Shown here one piece after another: positions 25,886 to 33,182 of a DNA stretch of 33,224 nucleotides (positions within the stretch are counted from its first letter, which is position 1; each line of letters opens with the position of its first letter). The stretch is from Cryobacterium sp. MLB-32. Lineage in GTDB: Bacteria; Actinomycetota; Actinomycetes; Actinomycetales; Microbacteriaceae. Below the pieces are notes generated by a model. It saw nothing but the letters and a program-made list of their open reading frames with translations, was not told where the DNA came from and did not search any database. Where the stretch lies: the NCBI RefSeq assembly GCF_000738085.1, contig NZ_JPRS01000054.1, positions 1 to 33,224 of the forward strand. The letters are read 5' to 3'. The position numbers and the translations under genes were made by a program.

Positions 25886-27109
25886 ATGGGCAAGCAGGAT
25901 GGGAGCGAGCGGCAGGTCACGACCACTCCGGTGGACGACTCAACCGCGACCATCCTGCATGTGGATCTTGATGCATTCTTCGTGTCCGTCGAGCTGCTCG
26001 ACCATCCGGAGTTTGTGCACCAACCCGTGATTGTGGGGCACCGTTCGGGGCGCTCTGTCGTCACGGCCGCCAACTACATCGCGCGCCGGTTTGGGATCAA
26101 CTCGGCGATGCCGATGGCGCTCGCCCTGCGCAAATGCCCCTCGGCCGTGGTGCTGGAACCTCACATGAGCGCCTACAAGCACTACTCGGACCTGGTCATG
26201 AGCATCTTCGACGACGTGACCCCGCTCGTGGAGCGGCTCGGCATCGATGAAGCGTTTTTGGACGTGGCGGGCGCTCGGCGTTTACACGGTTCTCCCGCGG
26301 TCATCGGAGAACAGATCCGAGCCCGCGTGTTCGCCGAGACGGGCCTGGTCTGCTCGGTTGGCGCCGCCTCCACGAAATTTATCGCCAAGCTCGCCTCCGG
26401 CCTGGCGAAACCCAACGGGCTGCTGGTGGTGCCGGCAGAGGACACCCTCGCGTTTCTTCATCCGCTACCCGTGAAAGCCATGTGGGGAGTAGGCGCCACG
26501 ACAGAGGAGGCGCTCGTGCGCTTGGGACTGCGCACCATCGGGGACATCGCAGCGACCCCTCTGCCGGTCCTGCAACGTTCGCTGGGCGAGGCATCCGGGC
26601 GCAAACTACATGAGCTGTCCTGGGCGAGGGACCCGCGGGCCGTCACCATCGAGCGTGAGGAGAAGAGCGTTGGACACGAGGTCACCTTTGAACATGATGT
26701 GACGGATGTGGCGGAGCTGCACAGCGAACTGCTGCGACAATCCCATGCCGTGGCCGTGCGTTTGCGACAGGCAGGGATCGTCGGTCGGCGGGTGGTTCTC
26801 AAATTGCGTTACACCGACTTCAGTACCGTGACCCGGTCACGCACGCTCGCGGAATCGACCAATGTGGGGCGACGCATCTATGACGAAGCTGTGGCTGCCT
26901 TCGACGTTCTCGCGGTGAACGGCATCCGCGTCCGGCTGATCGGGGTGCGGATGGAGCAGCTATCGGATGCGGACAGCCAGGGTCTTGCCCTCTGGGATCC
27001 GGACGAAGACTGGCGCGGTGCAGAGCTGGCCGTGGATACGGTGACCGCACGCTTCGGCCGTGGCACGGTACGACCGGCGTCGCTGTTCAAACCAACGCGG
27101 GAACAGTGA
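25886..27109 (+). CDS. dinB: DNA polymerase IV (Y family)
   Basis: 407 residues. It is a low-fidelity translesion polymerase. Catalytic acidic residues are D27 (HVDLDAFF), D121 and E122 (GIDEAFLD; the more common form is SIDEAFLD). F32 is the steric-gate position against ribonucleotides. The thumb (VGATTEEALVRLGLRTIGDIAATP) and little-finger regions (SVGHEVTFEHDV, VVLKLRYTDFSTVTRS, VRLIGVRMEQL) are complete. The C-terminus (ASLFKPTREQ) contains an LF pair that could be a clamp-binding motif. The first ~20 residues are not conserved, so a start slightly downstream remains possible. No LexA box is evident in the 9-bp gap to folA. Confidence 0.95.
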   Translation: MGKQDGSERQVTTTPVDDSTATILHVDLDAFFVSVELLDHPEFVHQPVIVGHRSGRSVVTAANYIARRFGINSAMPMALALRKCPSAVVLEPHMSAYKHYSDLVMSIFDDVTPLVERLGIDEAFLDVAGARRLHGSPAVIGEQIRARVFAETGLVCSVGAASTKFIAKLASGLAKPNGLLVVPAEDTLAFLHPLPVKAMWGVGATTEEALVRLGLRTIGDIAATPLPVLQRSLGEASGRKLHELSWARDPRAVTIEREEKSVGHEVTFEHDVTDVAELHSELLRQSHAVAVRLRQAGIVGRRVVLKLRYTDFSTVTRSRTLAESTNVGRRIYDEAVAAFDVLAVNGIRVRLIGVRMEQLSDADSQGLALWDPDEDWRGAELAVDTVTARFGRGTVRPASLFKPTREQ

Positions 27110-27123
27110 CGAAGGGGTAGCCT

Positions 27124-27450
27124 ATGGGGATGACTAGCCTTCCCGAAAAGCTTGCAGACACATTCCGTTCCGCCGGTGTCAAGGCGGCCTACGGCGACCC
27201 CGTGCAGATCGACGGCGTGACACTGATCCCCGTGGCTTTGGCCTGGTACGGCTTCGGCGGCGGGGACGCGGGAGAGCAAGGCTCCGGCGGCGGCGGGGGC
27301 GGGGCGTCCGTGCCGATCGGTGCCTACGTGAAATCGGCCGGGACCGTGCGCTTCGAGCCCAACGTCATTGCGCTGGTCGCTGCGGCCGTGCCCTTCATCC
27401 TGGTGACCGGCCACGCCCTGTCCCACATCATCCGGGTACTGAAGAAATAG
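27124..27450 (+). CDS. GerW/YtfJ-like small protein
   Basis: 108 residues, ATG preceded by GAAGGGG. The layout matches the GerW (YtfJ) family: an N-terminal helix, IDGVTLIPVALAWYGFGGG, a glycine-rich stretch (GEQGSGGGGGG) and VPIGAYVKSAGTVRFEP. A hydrophobic C-terminal segment (NVIALVAAAVPFILVTG) may insert in the membrane. In Bacillus, GerW is needed for germination, but homologues are widespread in non-sporulating actinobacteria, where the role is unknown. It ends at base 27450 and the opposite-strand ORF ends at 27451, so the two stop codons abut. Confidence 0.8.
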   Translation: MGMTSLPEKLADTFRSAGVKAAYGDPVQIDGVTLIPVALAWYGFGGGDAGEQGSGGGGGGASVPIGAYVKSAGTVRFEPNVIALVAAAVPFILVTGHALSHIIRVLKK

Positions 27451-27627
27451 TCAGCCTCGTCGTGGCGTAGCCGGTCCTTTCCCGCGTGACCGCCGACGCA
27501 GCCGGTCTGGCCAGCGCCACGGCCCGTGCACGGGCAAGCCTCGCGCGATGCGCCGGCGGCGCATCAGTGCGGCGCGCATCATCAGCAGCATCAACGCCGC
27601 GCCGACGAGCACAATCACGACGCTCAT
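27451..27627 (-). CDS. Possible small single-pass membrane protein
   Basis: 58 residues from ATG 27627, with GAGG 8-9 nt upstream. One hydrophobic helix (SVVIVLVGAALMLLMMRAALM) is followed by a strongly basic tail (RRRRIARG, RLRRRSRGKG), which predicts N-out/C-in orientation. It has no recognised relatives that I can name. Its stop abuts that of the GerW-like gene. The start lies about 50 bp from the TPP riboswitch on the other strand. Short length and high G+C leave some doubt that it is coding. Confidence 0.45.
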   Translation of the reverse strand: MSVVIVLVGAALMLLMMRAALMRRRRIARGLPVHGPWRWPDRLRRRSRGKGPATPRRG

Positions 27628-27640
27628 GCACAGAACCTCA

Positions 27641-27669
27641 TTCCGTGAGTCTAGGCGTCCCGTTAGACT
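27641..27669 (+). promoter_or_regulatory. Candidate promoter of the thiamine-transport operon
   Basis: TTCCGT (27641-27646), a 17-bp spacer and TAGACT (27664-27669) lie just before the TPP aptamer. Transcription would begin at about 27676, right at the aptamer's 5' side. The -10 box matches the consensus at four of six positions. Confidence 0.45.
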
Positions 27670-27674
27670 GGGGG

Positions 27675-27766
27675 CGAACACGGGAGTCCGGTGAACCGGG
27701 CTGAGAGGAAGCTGTAGAGCTTCGACCGTCGAACCTGATGCGGGTCATGCCGACGCAGGGAGACTT
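27675..27766 (+). promoter_or_regulatory. TPP riboswitch (THI element)
   Basis: All strongly conserved parts of the thiamine pyrophosphate aptamer are present in order. The P2/P3 hairpin is AGTCCGG-TGAA-CCGGGCT, with CTGAGA at 27701-27706. A variable arm (GAAGCTGTAGAGCTTC) follows, then ACCTGATGCGGGTCATGC and CGACGCAGGGAG. It binds TPP in the mRNA and normally lowers expression of downstream thiamine genes. The following genes are a ykoEDC-type transporter, a well-known target of this riboswitch. The closing P1 helix is not strongly defined by eye. Confidence 0.95.
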
Positions 27767-27774
27767 CTCGTACC

Positions 27775-27825
27775 CGTGCCCACCTGCACGCGTCAGTCGA
27801 CGTGGGCATCTACGGAAAGGGCACG
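27775..27825 (+). promoter_or_regulatory. Expression platform of the TPP riboswitch (alternative pairings over the RBS)
   Basis: CGTGCCC (27775-27781) is complementary to GGGCACG (27819-27825), which overlaps the GGAAAGG ribosome binding site of ykoE. The overlapping TGCCCAC (27777-27783) is complementary to GTGGGCA (27802-27808). The two pairings exclude each other, as expected for an RBS-sequestering switch acting on translation. I see no hairpin followed by a T run that would suggest transcription termination. Confidence 0.5.
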
Positions 27826-27829
27826 ACCA

Positions 27830-28477
27830 ATGCACGCAACACCCACCATCCTTGGCGCCACAACAGCCACGCCCCGATCGCCTCGCAACTTTCGGTGGCG
27901 GGTTGTGGACATCGTCGTGGCCAGCGTCATCGGCGTCGCCAGCGGCGTCATCTTCTGGGCCTGGGGCCTCGCCTGGTCGCCGCTCAGCGGTATCCTCGCG
28001 TTCACGCCCGGGCTCGAAGGGCTGCTCGCCGGTGGTTGGCTCTTCGCCGGCGTGCTCGGGGGCCTGGTCATCCGCAAGCCCGGGGCCGCGCTCTACACCG
28101 AGGTCATTGCTGCGGTCGTGTCGATGCTGATCGGCACGCAGTGGGGGTTCTCCACCCTGATCTGGGGAGTCGTCGAAGGACTGGGCGCTGAAATCATCCT
28201 GGCGTTGTTCTTCTACGCCAACTTCCGCCTGGGCGTGGCGTTGCTGGCCGGCGCGGGTGCGGGGGTCGCGGTCGGTCTGCTCGACACGACGTTCACGAGC
28301 TACGTCGCGCTCGATTTCGGATACAAGGTCGTGTACTTCGTGTCCGCTGTCGTGTCCGGCACGGTGCTGGCCGGATTCCTGTCCTGGCTGGCGGTGCGCG
28401 GTCTCGCTCGCACAGGAGCCCTGAGTCGGTTCGCGAGCGGCCGGGACGCGCGCGTCGTCGACATCGCAGCGCGGTAG
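27830..28477 (+). CDS. ykoE: YkoE-type S component of an ECF thiamine/HMP transporter
   Basis: 215 residues from ATG 27830 (GGAAAGG upstream). Five to six hydrophobic helices span about residues 24-200, with typical YkoE features such as FTPGLEGLLAGGWLFAG, GALYTEVIAA, GFSTLIWGVVEGLGAE and the helix LLAGAGAGVAVGLLD. It is the substrate-binding membrane component of an energy-coupling-factor transporter, thought to take up thiamine or its pyrimidine precursor hydroxymethylpyrimidine. The TPP riboswitch just upstream supports this substrate. ykoD starts 3 bp after its stop. Confidence 0.92.
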   Translation: MHATPTILGATTATPRSPRNFRWRVVDIVVASVIGVASGVIFWAWGLAWSPLSGILAFTPGLEGLLAGGWLFAGVLGGLVIRKPGAALYTEVIAAVVSMLIGTQWGFSTLIWGVVEGLGAEIILALFFYANFRLGVALLAGAGAGVAVGLLDTTFTSYVALDFGYKVVYFVSAVVSGTVLAGFLSWLAVRGLARTGALSRFASGRDARVVDIAAR

Positions 28478-28480
28478 CGG

Positions 28481-30001
28481 ATGCCCGCACACACCAGTCG
28501 GCCCGGCCGACCTGCCGCGGCGCGCGTAACCGCACGGGGGTGGGGCTGGCGCCACGCCGGACGCCGGAAGTCGGCGGTTTCCGCGCTCGACCTTGACATC
28601 GCTCCGGGGGAGCGGGTACTGCTGCTGGGCGCGAGCGGTGCAGGCAAGAGCACCCTCATCCACGCTCTCGCCGGGGTGCTGGGCGACGAGGAAGACGGGG
28701 ATTCCACCGGTGAACTTCTGATCGACGGTCGTCGTGCGGCCGATGCACGGGGCCGGGTCGGCCTCGTGTTGCAGGACCCGGATTCGCAGGTGGTGCTCGC
28801 GCGCATCGGTGACGATGTGGCGTTCGGCTGCGAGAATCTCGCCGTACCTCGTGCCGAGATTTGGCCCCGGGTACGCGCGGCCCTCGCCGCCGTCGGCCTC
28901 GATCTGCCCCTGGACCATCCGACATCCGCTCTGAGCGGCGGGCAGAAGCAACGTCTGGCCTTGGCCGGTGTTCTCGCGATGGAACCCGGGCTGTTGCTCC
29001 TTGACGAGCCGACCGCGAATTTGGACCCCGCCGGAGTGATCGAGGTGCGCGATGCGGTGGTGCGGGGCCTCGACCGGTCCGGGGCGACCCTCGTGGTGAT
29101 CGAACACCGCGTGGCCGTCTGGCAGAACGTCGTCGACCGGGTGATCGTTCTCGATCCCGCCGGCGGTGTGCTGGCCGACGGCCCGACCGACCAGATTCTT
29201 GCCCGGGAGGGCGAACGGTTGTCCCGTGCCGGCGTGTGGGTGCCCCATATGGCACTCAGCGAACCCGTGCGAGCGAGCCACTCCTCGACTGCAGCGCCCG
29301 AGCTCCTGCTCAGCGCCGATGTGCTCGCGGTCGGGCGCATCCCTTTCGCGCGGCGCAAGGCCTCCGTTGTCGCGAGCGATCTCACCCTCGACGTGCACGC
29401 GGGCGTTGCCACCGCGGTGACCGGGCCGAACGGCGCCGGAAAATCCACCTTGGCACTCACGCTCGCGGGCCTTCTGTCGCCGGCAGCCGGCCGTCTGCGG
29501 GCGGCAGAGGCGCTGGCGGAAGGAATCGGGCCAGAACCGTTCCGCTGGCGTTCACGGCAGCTGCTCACCCGGATCGGTACCGTTTTCCAGGACCCGGAGC
29601 ATCAGTTTCTGGCCGCAACGGTACGGGATGATCTTCTCATCGGCCCGCGCGCCCTGGGTCTGGGAGTCACCGATCAGCGGGCACGGGTCGACGAATTGAT
29701 GCAGCGCCTGCGTCTCGACCACCTGGCGGATGCGAACCCGTTCACCCTCTCCGGAGGGGAAAAACGCCGACTCTCCGTGGCGACAGTTTTGGCCACACGT
29801 CCTCGCGTGCTGGTTCTGGACGAACCGACTTTCGGCCAGGATTCTCGGACGTGGCAGGAACTCGTACTGCTTCTCGCCGAACTTCTCGATGGGGGGACGG
29901 CCCTGGTGGCGGTTACTCACGACGAGAAGTTCGTCGAGGTGCTCGCCGACGTGAACTACGCGCTCGCGGCCGCACCGCAGGGGCTGGCCGTGGCCTCATG
30001 A
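28481..30001 (+). CDS. ykoD: YkoD-type ECF transporter ATPase (two ABC domains)
   Basis: 506 residues with two ATP-binding cassettes in one chain. The first has Walker A GASGAGKST (~50-58), Q-loop LQDPDSQV, signature LSGGQKQRL and Walker B LLLLDEPTANLD. The second has Walker A GPNGAGKST, Q-loop FQDPEHQF, signature LSGGEKRRL and Walker B VLVLDEPTFGQD, with the switch His in VTHDE. Acidic DPDSQ-type Q-loops are typical of ECF transporters. It powers uptake by the YkoE/YkoC pair. The stop overlaps the start of ykoC (ATGA). Confidence 0.94.
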   Translation: MPAHTSRPGRPAAARVTARGWGWRHAGRRKSAVSALDLDIAPGERVLLLGASGAGKSTLIHALAGVLGDEEDGDSTGELLIDGRRAADARGRVGLVLQDPDSQVVLARIGDDVAFGCENLAVPRAEIWPRVRAALAAVGLDLPLDHPTSALSGGQKQRLALAGVLAMEPGLLLLDEPTANLDPAGVIEVRDAVVRGLDRSGATLVVIEHRVAVWQNVVDRVIVLDPAGGVLADGPTDQILAREGERLSRAGVWVPHMALSEPVRASHSSTAAPELLLSADVLAVGRIPFARRKASVVASDLTLDVHAGVATAVTGPNGAGKSTLALTLAGLLSPAAGRLRAAEALAEGIGPEPFRWRSRQLLTRIGTVFQDPEHQFLAATVRDDLLIGPRALGLGVTDQRARVDELMQRLRLDHLADANPFTLSGGEKRRLSVATVLATRPRVLVLDEPTFGQDSRTWQELVLLLAELLDGGTALVAVTHDEKFVEVLADVNYALAAAPQGLAVAS

Positions 30002-30792
30002 GCATGCTGACACCCCTCATTCGACCGAGTGCGGTCGCGCGGCTGAATCCCGTTGCGAAGCTGGCTGTCGCCCTGATCGTGAGCTGCGCGCTGCTCCTGT
30101 CGATCGATTGGGTTTCCGCGGGGGTCGCTCTTCTGCTGGAGAGCATCCTGCTGGGCTGGGCAGGGCTGAGCGCGAGGCAATTCTGGCTGCGCACCGCACC
30201 GGTATGGATTGCGGCACCGCTGGCATCCGTCACGACCGTGCTCTACGGTCAGGATTCCGGGACAACCCTATGGCAGTTCGGTTTCATCAGCGTGACGGAG
30301 GGATCAGCGGCTCTCGGCCTGGCGATCGGCCTGCGCGTTCTCGCCATCGGGCTGCCGGGTATCGTGCTGCTGGCCACGACGGATCCCACGGACCTTGCCG
30401 ACGGGCTCGCTCAGGTGCTTCGGCTTCCGGCACGATTCGTGCTCGGGGGGCTGGCCGGCCTGCGGCTTGTCGGGATGTTCATCGAGGACTGGCGTTCCCT
30501 CACTCGTGCGCGTCGTGCGCGTGGGGTCGGAGACGGCGGGGGAGTCGCCGGCGCTTTCCGGCGCTTCGTCGGTCCAGCCTTCGCGCTTCTGGTGATCTCG
30601 GTGCGGCGGGGGAGCAAACTCGCGACCGCCATGGAAGCCCGCGGCTTCGGCTCTGATGAGCCGCGCACCTGGGCGCGGGAGTCCCTCTTCGGTGCCGCCG
30701 ATGTGGCCCTCATCGCACTCGGCGTCGTTATTGCGGGGTTGGCCATCGCGGTGGCGGTCTGGGCGGGAACGTGGAGCTTTGTCCTCGCCTGA
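29998..30792 (+). CDS. ykoC: YkoC-type ECF transporter T component
   Basis: 264 residues from ATG 29998, overlapping ykoD by 4 bp; ATG 30004 is an equivalent alternative. Four or five membrane helices lie at the N-terminal side (VAKLAVALIVSCALLLS, VALLLESILLGWAGL) and one at the C-terminus (ADVALIALGVVIAGLAIAVAVW). The cytosolic coupling region holds the two ECF-T motifs with a conserved Ala-Arg-Gly pattern: TRARRARGVG and ATAMEARGFG. These short helices contact the ATPase domains. It links the ATPase to the YkoE substrate component. Confidence 0.93.
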   Translation: MSMLTPLIRPSAVARLNPVAKLAVALIVSCALLLSIDWVSAGVALLLESILLGWAGLSARQFWLRTAPVWIAAPLASVTTVLYGQDSGTTLWQFGFISVTEGSAALGLAIGLRVLAIGLPGIVLLATTDPTDLADGLAQVLRLPARFVLGGLAGLRLVGMFIEDWRSLTRARRARGVGDGGGVAGAFRRFVGPAFALLVISVRRGSKLATAMEARGFGSDEPRTWARESLFGAADVALIALGVVIAGLAIAVAVWAGTWSFVLA

Positions 30793-31327
30793 GTTGCTCG
30801 ACCCGATCCTGCTGGCCGTGACCATCGCTCGGCCGAATTCGGTCGTGCTCGTCGATGGTCCCAGCGGCGCGGGCAAGAGCACGCTCGCCGATTCGCTGCG
30901 GCGAGCCTGGCCGGGCGAGGCCGTCCCCACGCTCGTGCGGCTCGACGACATCTATCCGGGCTGGGATGGCCTCGATTCAGCCATTGCGCACCTGCGATCC
31001 CACGTTCTCGAACCGCGCCGGCGGGGGCGTTCGGCGGCCTGGCAACGCTTCGACTGGTCCACCGGACGCACCGCGGACTGGACAGCCGTGCCGACAGACC
31101 GTCCCTTGATAGTGGAGGGCTGCGGCGCACTCTTCGCGGGCACCGAGGCCCTCAGCGACGTGCGGGTGTGGCTCGATGCCGATGATGCGTTGCGCAAGGG
31201 ACGCGCCCTCGCCCGCGATGGCGACCTTTTTCGGGAGCACTGGGACCAGTGGCAGACCGAGTGGGTGGCCTACTGCGCCCGGGAGCAACCGAAAGGGCGC
31301 GCGACCATTCTGCTGAGGTCCCGCTGA
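30779..31327 (+). CDS. P-loop kinase-like protein (uridine kinase/NTPase type)
   Basis: 182 residues if the start is TTG 30779 (GGAG just upstream); GTG 30818 would give a 169-residue form. Either way the gene begins inside or 26 bp after ykoC, so cotranscription with the riboswitch operon is likely. Walker A is VDGPSGAGKST, followed by RLDDIYPGWDGLDSAI (a lid/substrate acidic region), DRPLIVEGCGALF (Walker B-like strand) and VWLDADDALRKGRALARDGD, then EHWDQWQTEW. This order resembles uridine kinase-like and small-molecule kinases. Substrate is unknown; the context makes a thiamine-salvage intermediate a possibility but nothing in the sequence proves it. Its TGA lies in the first unit of a hexanucleotide repeat. 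Confidence 0.75.
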   Translation: MSSPELLDPILLAVTIARPNSVVLVDGPSGAGKSTLADSLRRAWPGEAVPTLVRLDDIYPGWDGLDSAIAHLRSHVLEPRRRGRSAAWQRFDWSTGRTADWTAVPTDRPLIVEGCGALFAGTEALSDVRVWLDADDALRKGRALARDGDLFREHWDQWQTEWVAYCAREQPKGRATILLRSR

Positions 31328-31356
31328 CGCTGACGCTGACGCTGACGCTGACGCTG
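31322..31356. repeat. Hexanucleotide tandem repeat (CGCTGA)n
   Basis: Five exact CGCTGA units plus a partial CGCTG fill most of the 34-bp gap between the kinase-like gene and the convergent carboxypeptidase-like gene. The first unit contains the last codon and the stop (CGC TGA) of the kinase-like gene, so every further unit adds another in-frame TGA. Changes in copy number would not alter either protein. Confidence 0.97.
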
Positions 31357-31361
31357 CCGCC

Positions 31362-32639
31362 TTAGCCGCGAGAGTCGAGCAGGGCCTCGATCAGGGGAAT
31401 GGGATGTGTGAGCCGCCATCCAGGCCCGGGGGCACTGATCGTGGAGTCGAGCTTGAGAGAGGATGATGCTTCGCCGGCTGTCCCGGACACCGCGATATGG
31501 CCGATGACCTTGCCCTCTCGGCCGTCGACGACCGGGTCGAGTGTGATGTCCGGAGTGGTCGTCGCCGCTGCCTGCCACGCAAAGCGGGTTTTGGACACGC
31601 CCACGACGCCGGAGGCGGACGGTCCCCAGACGGTCTGGAAATTCACATACTTATCGCCTTGTCGAAGCACGGGGAGGTCGCCCACGCCAGCGCGAGCGCT
31701 GTCCATCAGCGCGACGAGATCGGCAGTGAGGGTGTCATAGTCGGGCTCACCGACGATCGCACCCGAGAAAGCAAAGGTCCGGTCGCCGTCATCGATCCGT
31801 GCGGTAAACAGGAAGCACACGCCGGCGGCATCCGTGTAGCTGCGCGAGATGCCGGTGATGCCCTCCTCGGGCAGGTACGCGGTCGTGTTGTCGACACCGC
31901 GTCGGCCGGCGAGGGCGGACGCGGGGCTCGCCAGGATCTCCGAGATCACCGGGCTCCCGGCGGCGAGGCCGGCGACGGCCGCGAGGTCCGTGCCCGTGCC
32001 GACGCTCGCGTCGTGCAGACCGGTTGCGTCGACGACGCTCGTGTCGGACAGTCCCGCCTTCGCGAGCCAGGCCGTGGCAGCCGTGACGTATGCATCGATG
32101 GAGCCGAAGGCCCACCGGGCGATCGTGTCGGCGTGGTTGTTGCTCGATCCGAGCAACATCGCCTGCAACAGTTCCTGCTCGCTCCAGACCTCGCCCTGGA
32201 AAACCGTCACGGTGCGAGCGCCGACCGCTGTGTAGTCGAGATAGCTCTGGTAATCGGCCGTGGTGAGGGTAACGGCCGGTCCTGGCTCACCGGCAGCAAG
32301 CGGTTTCTCGTCGAGAACGACCAGGGCCGTGATGACCTTGGCAATGGAGGCCAGCGGGAGCGGATCGGCGGTGCCACCGGCGGCAATGGGCGCGAGCGGC
32401 GTCACCGGAGCCTCAAGCGCTCCGGAATCGGATACGGTCAAGGCGGAGACGGCGCTCGTGCCGGCGACCGGAAGTACCGGAGGGCTCACCGTGCCGGAGG
32501 CAGTGGGTGCGGGGAGAAGCGTCGCGGTCGCGGCGGGGAGGGGACCGAGCAGCGTTGCGGGCCCATAGACGCCGACCGCCAGGATAGCCACGGTTCCGAC
32601 CAGCACACCGATGAATCTGCCGGGACGAAATGTGCTCAT
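31362..32639 (-). CDS. D-alanyl-D-alanine carboxypeptidase-like (PBP-type, S11) protein without KTG motif
   Basis: 425 residues. An N-terminal membrane anchor (FIGVLVGTVAILAVGVYGPATLL, split as residues 9-20 and 21-31) is followed by a Pro/Thr/Ala-rich spacer to about residue 90. The penicillin-binding fold has the catalytic S98-I-A-K101 motif (SIAKVITALVVL) and S165-S-N167 (LLGSSNNHADT). Where S11 enzymes have GLKTGYTDAAG, this protein reads GISRSYTDAAG (residues 263-273), so the KTG triad is replaced by S265-R266-S267. Loss of the lysine should impair substrate carboxylate binding, so the protein may be inactive or altered. It lies outside the membrane facing peptidoglycan. It is 24 bp downstream of the metallopeptidase gene on the same strand. 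Confidence 0.82.
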   Translation of the reverse strand: MSTFRPGRFIGVLVGTVAILAVGVYGPATLLGPLPAATATLLPAPTASGTVSPPVLPVAGTSAVSALTVSDSGALEAPVTPLAPIAAGGTADPLPLASIAKVITALVVLDEKPLAAGEPGPAVTLTTADYQSYLDYTAVGARTVTVFQGEVWSEQELLQAMLLGSSNNHADTIARWAFGSIDAYVTAATAWLAKAGLSDTSVVDATGLHDASVGTGTDLAAVAGLAAGSPVISEILASPASALAGRRGVDNTTAYLPEEGITGISRSYTDAAGVCFLFTARIDDGDRTFAFSGAIVGEPDYDTLTADLVALMDSARAGVGDLPVLRQGDKYVNFQTVWGPSASGVVGVSKTRFAWQAAATTTPDITLDPVVDGREGKVIGHIAVSGTAGEASSSLKLDSTISAPGPGWRLTHPIPLIEALLDSRG

Positions 32640-32663
32640 GGGTCAAGGCTAACCCGCGGTGCT

Positions 32664-33050
32664 CTAACTCCAGCCGAGCTCGTGCAGCCTGTCGTCGTCA
32701 ATGCCGTAGAAGTGGGCGATTTCGTGCACAAGAGTCACGTGGATCTGGTCGCGGAGTTCGTCGAAGTCGTGGCAAATCGCCAGCAGGGGCTCCCGGTAGA
32801 CCACGATTCGGTCGGGCATCTCCCCGAAACCATACTGTCCGCGTTCCGTGAGTGCGACTCCGTCATAGAGTCCGAGGATGTCCAGCGTGCCATCTTCGGG
32901 TCGGTCTTCGACGACGAAAATAATGTTGTCGAGACCGTCAATCATCTCGTCTGGCAAGAGATCGAGCTCATCCACCACGAGACGTTCGAATTCGGACGCG
33001 TCAAGCTGCAGCATCCGACTACGAACCGGAACACTGATGTCACGGACCAT
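32664..33050 (-). CDS. Small zincin-like metallopeptidase family protein (DUF1025 type)
   Basis: 128 residues from ATG 33050, or 116 from ATG 33014, where family similarity (FERLVVDELDLLPDEM) begins; neither has a clear ribosome binding site. The motif HEIAHFYGIDDDRLHELGW at the C-terminus gives zinc ligands H109 and H113 and the catalytic E110, with an acidic third ligand further on. NIIFVVEDRP and PDRIVVYREPLL are the other family motifs (PF06262, minimal 'metallopeptidase family'). No signal peptide is visible, so it is cytoplasmic. Function is not established for the family. It lies 27 bp downstream of tRNA-His. Confidence 0.85.
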   Translation of the reverse strand: MVRDISVPVRSRMLQLDASEFERLVVDELDLLPDEMIDGLDNIIFVVEDRPEDGTLDILGLYDGVALTERGQYGFGEMPDRIVVYREPLLAICHDFDELRDQIHVTLVHEIAHFYGIDDDRLHELGWS

Positions 33051-33077
33051 ACATTCACGCTACTGCTGATAAATCAT

Positions 33078-33153
33078 TGGGGTGAGTAACGGGGATTGAA
33101 CCCGCGACCTCCTGGACCACAACCAGGCGCTCTGCCAACTGAGCTATACCCAC
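33078..33153 (-). tRNA. tRNA-His (anticodon GTG), CCA encoded
   Basis: Read on the minus strand the cloverleaf is complete: acceptor GTGGGTA pairs with TACTCAC (one G:T), D arm GCTC/GAGC, anticodon stem CCTGG/CCAGG around TTGTGGT (anticodon GTG), and T arm with TTCAATC. The discriminator is C and is followed by an encoded CCA. The base before position 1 is G (33154), giving the G-1:C73 pair that identifies histidine tRNA. Confidence 0.97.
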
Positions 33154-33160
33154 CATGCGT

Positions 33161-33182
33161 CCCTTCCTCTTGCGAAGAAGGG
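33161..33182. other. Small hairpin in the tRNA-His leader
   Basis: CCCTTC (33161-33166) and GAAGGG (33177-33182) are complementary around a 10-nt loop. It lies 7 bp upstream of the tRNA G-1 on the transcribed (minus) strand. It could be a leader structure recognised during 5' processing, or the terminator of a gene beyond the window. TAGAAT a little further upstream is a reasonable -10 box for the tRNA. Confidence 0.4.

Noticed and set aside
27638-29398. 586-residue open frame on the minus strand
   Set aside because: It is antisense to the riboswitch, ykoE and most of ykoD, all of which are clearly identified on the plus strand.
31322-31356. CRISPR-like repeat
   Set aside because: The units are six bases long and directly adjacent, without spacers; it is a simple tandem repeat.
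31851-31859. Ile-Thr-Gly as a shifted KTG motif in the carboxypeptidase-like protein
   Set aside because: Anchoring on the YTDAAG segment places the KTG position four residues later, at Ser-Arg-Ser.
31497-33089. 530-residue open frame on the plus strand
   Set aside because: It runs antisense through the carboxypeptidase-like and metallopeptidase genes and reaches into tRNA-His; no conserved motif is present.
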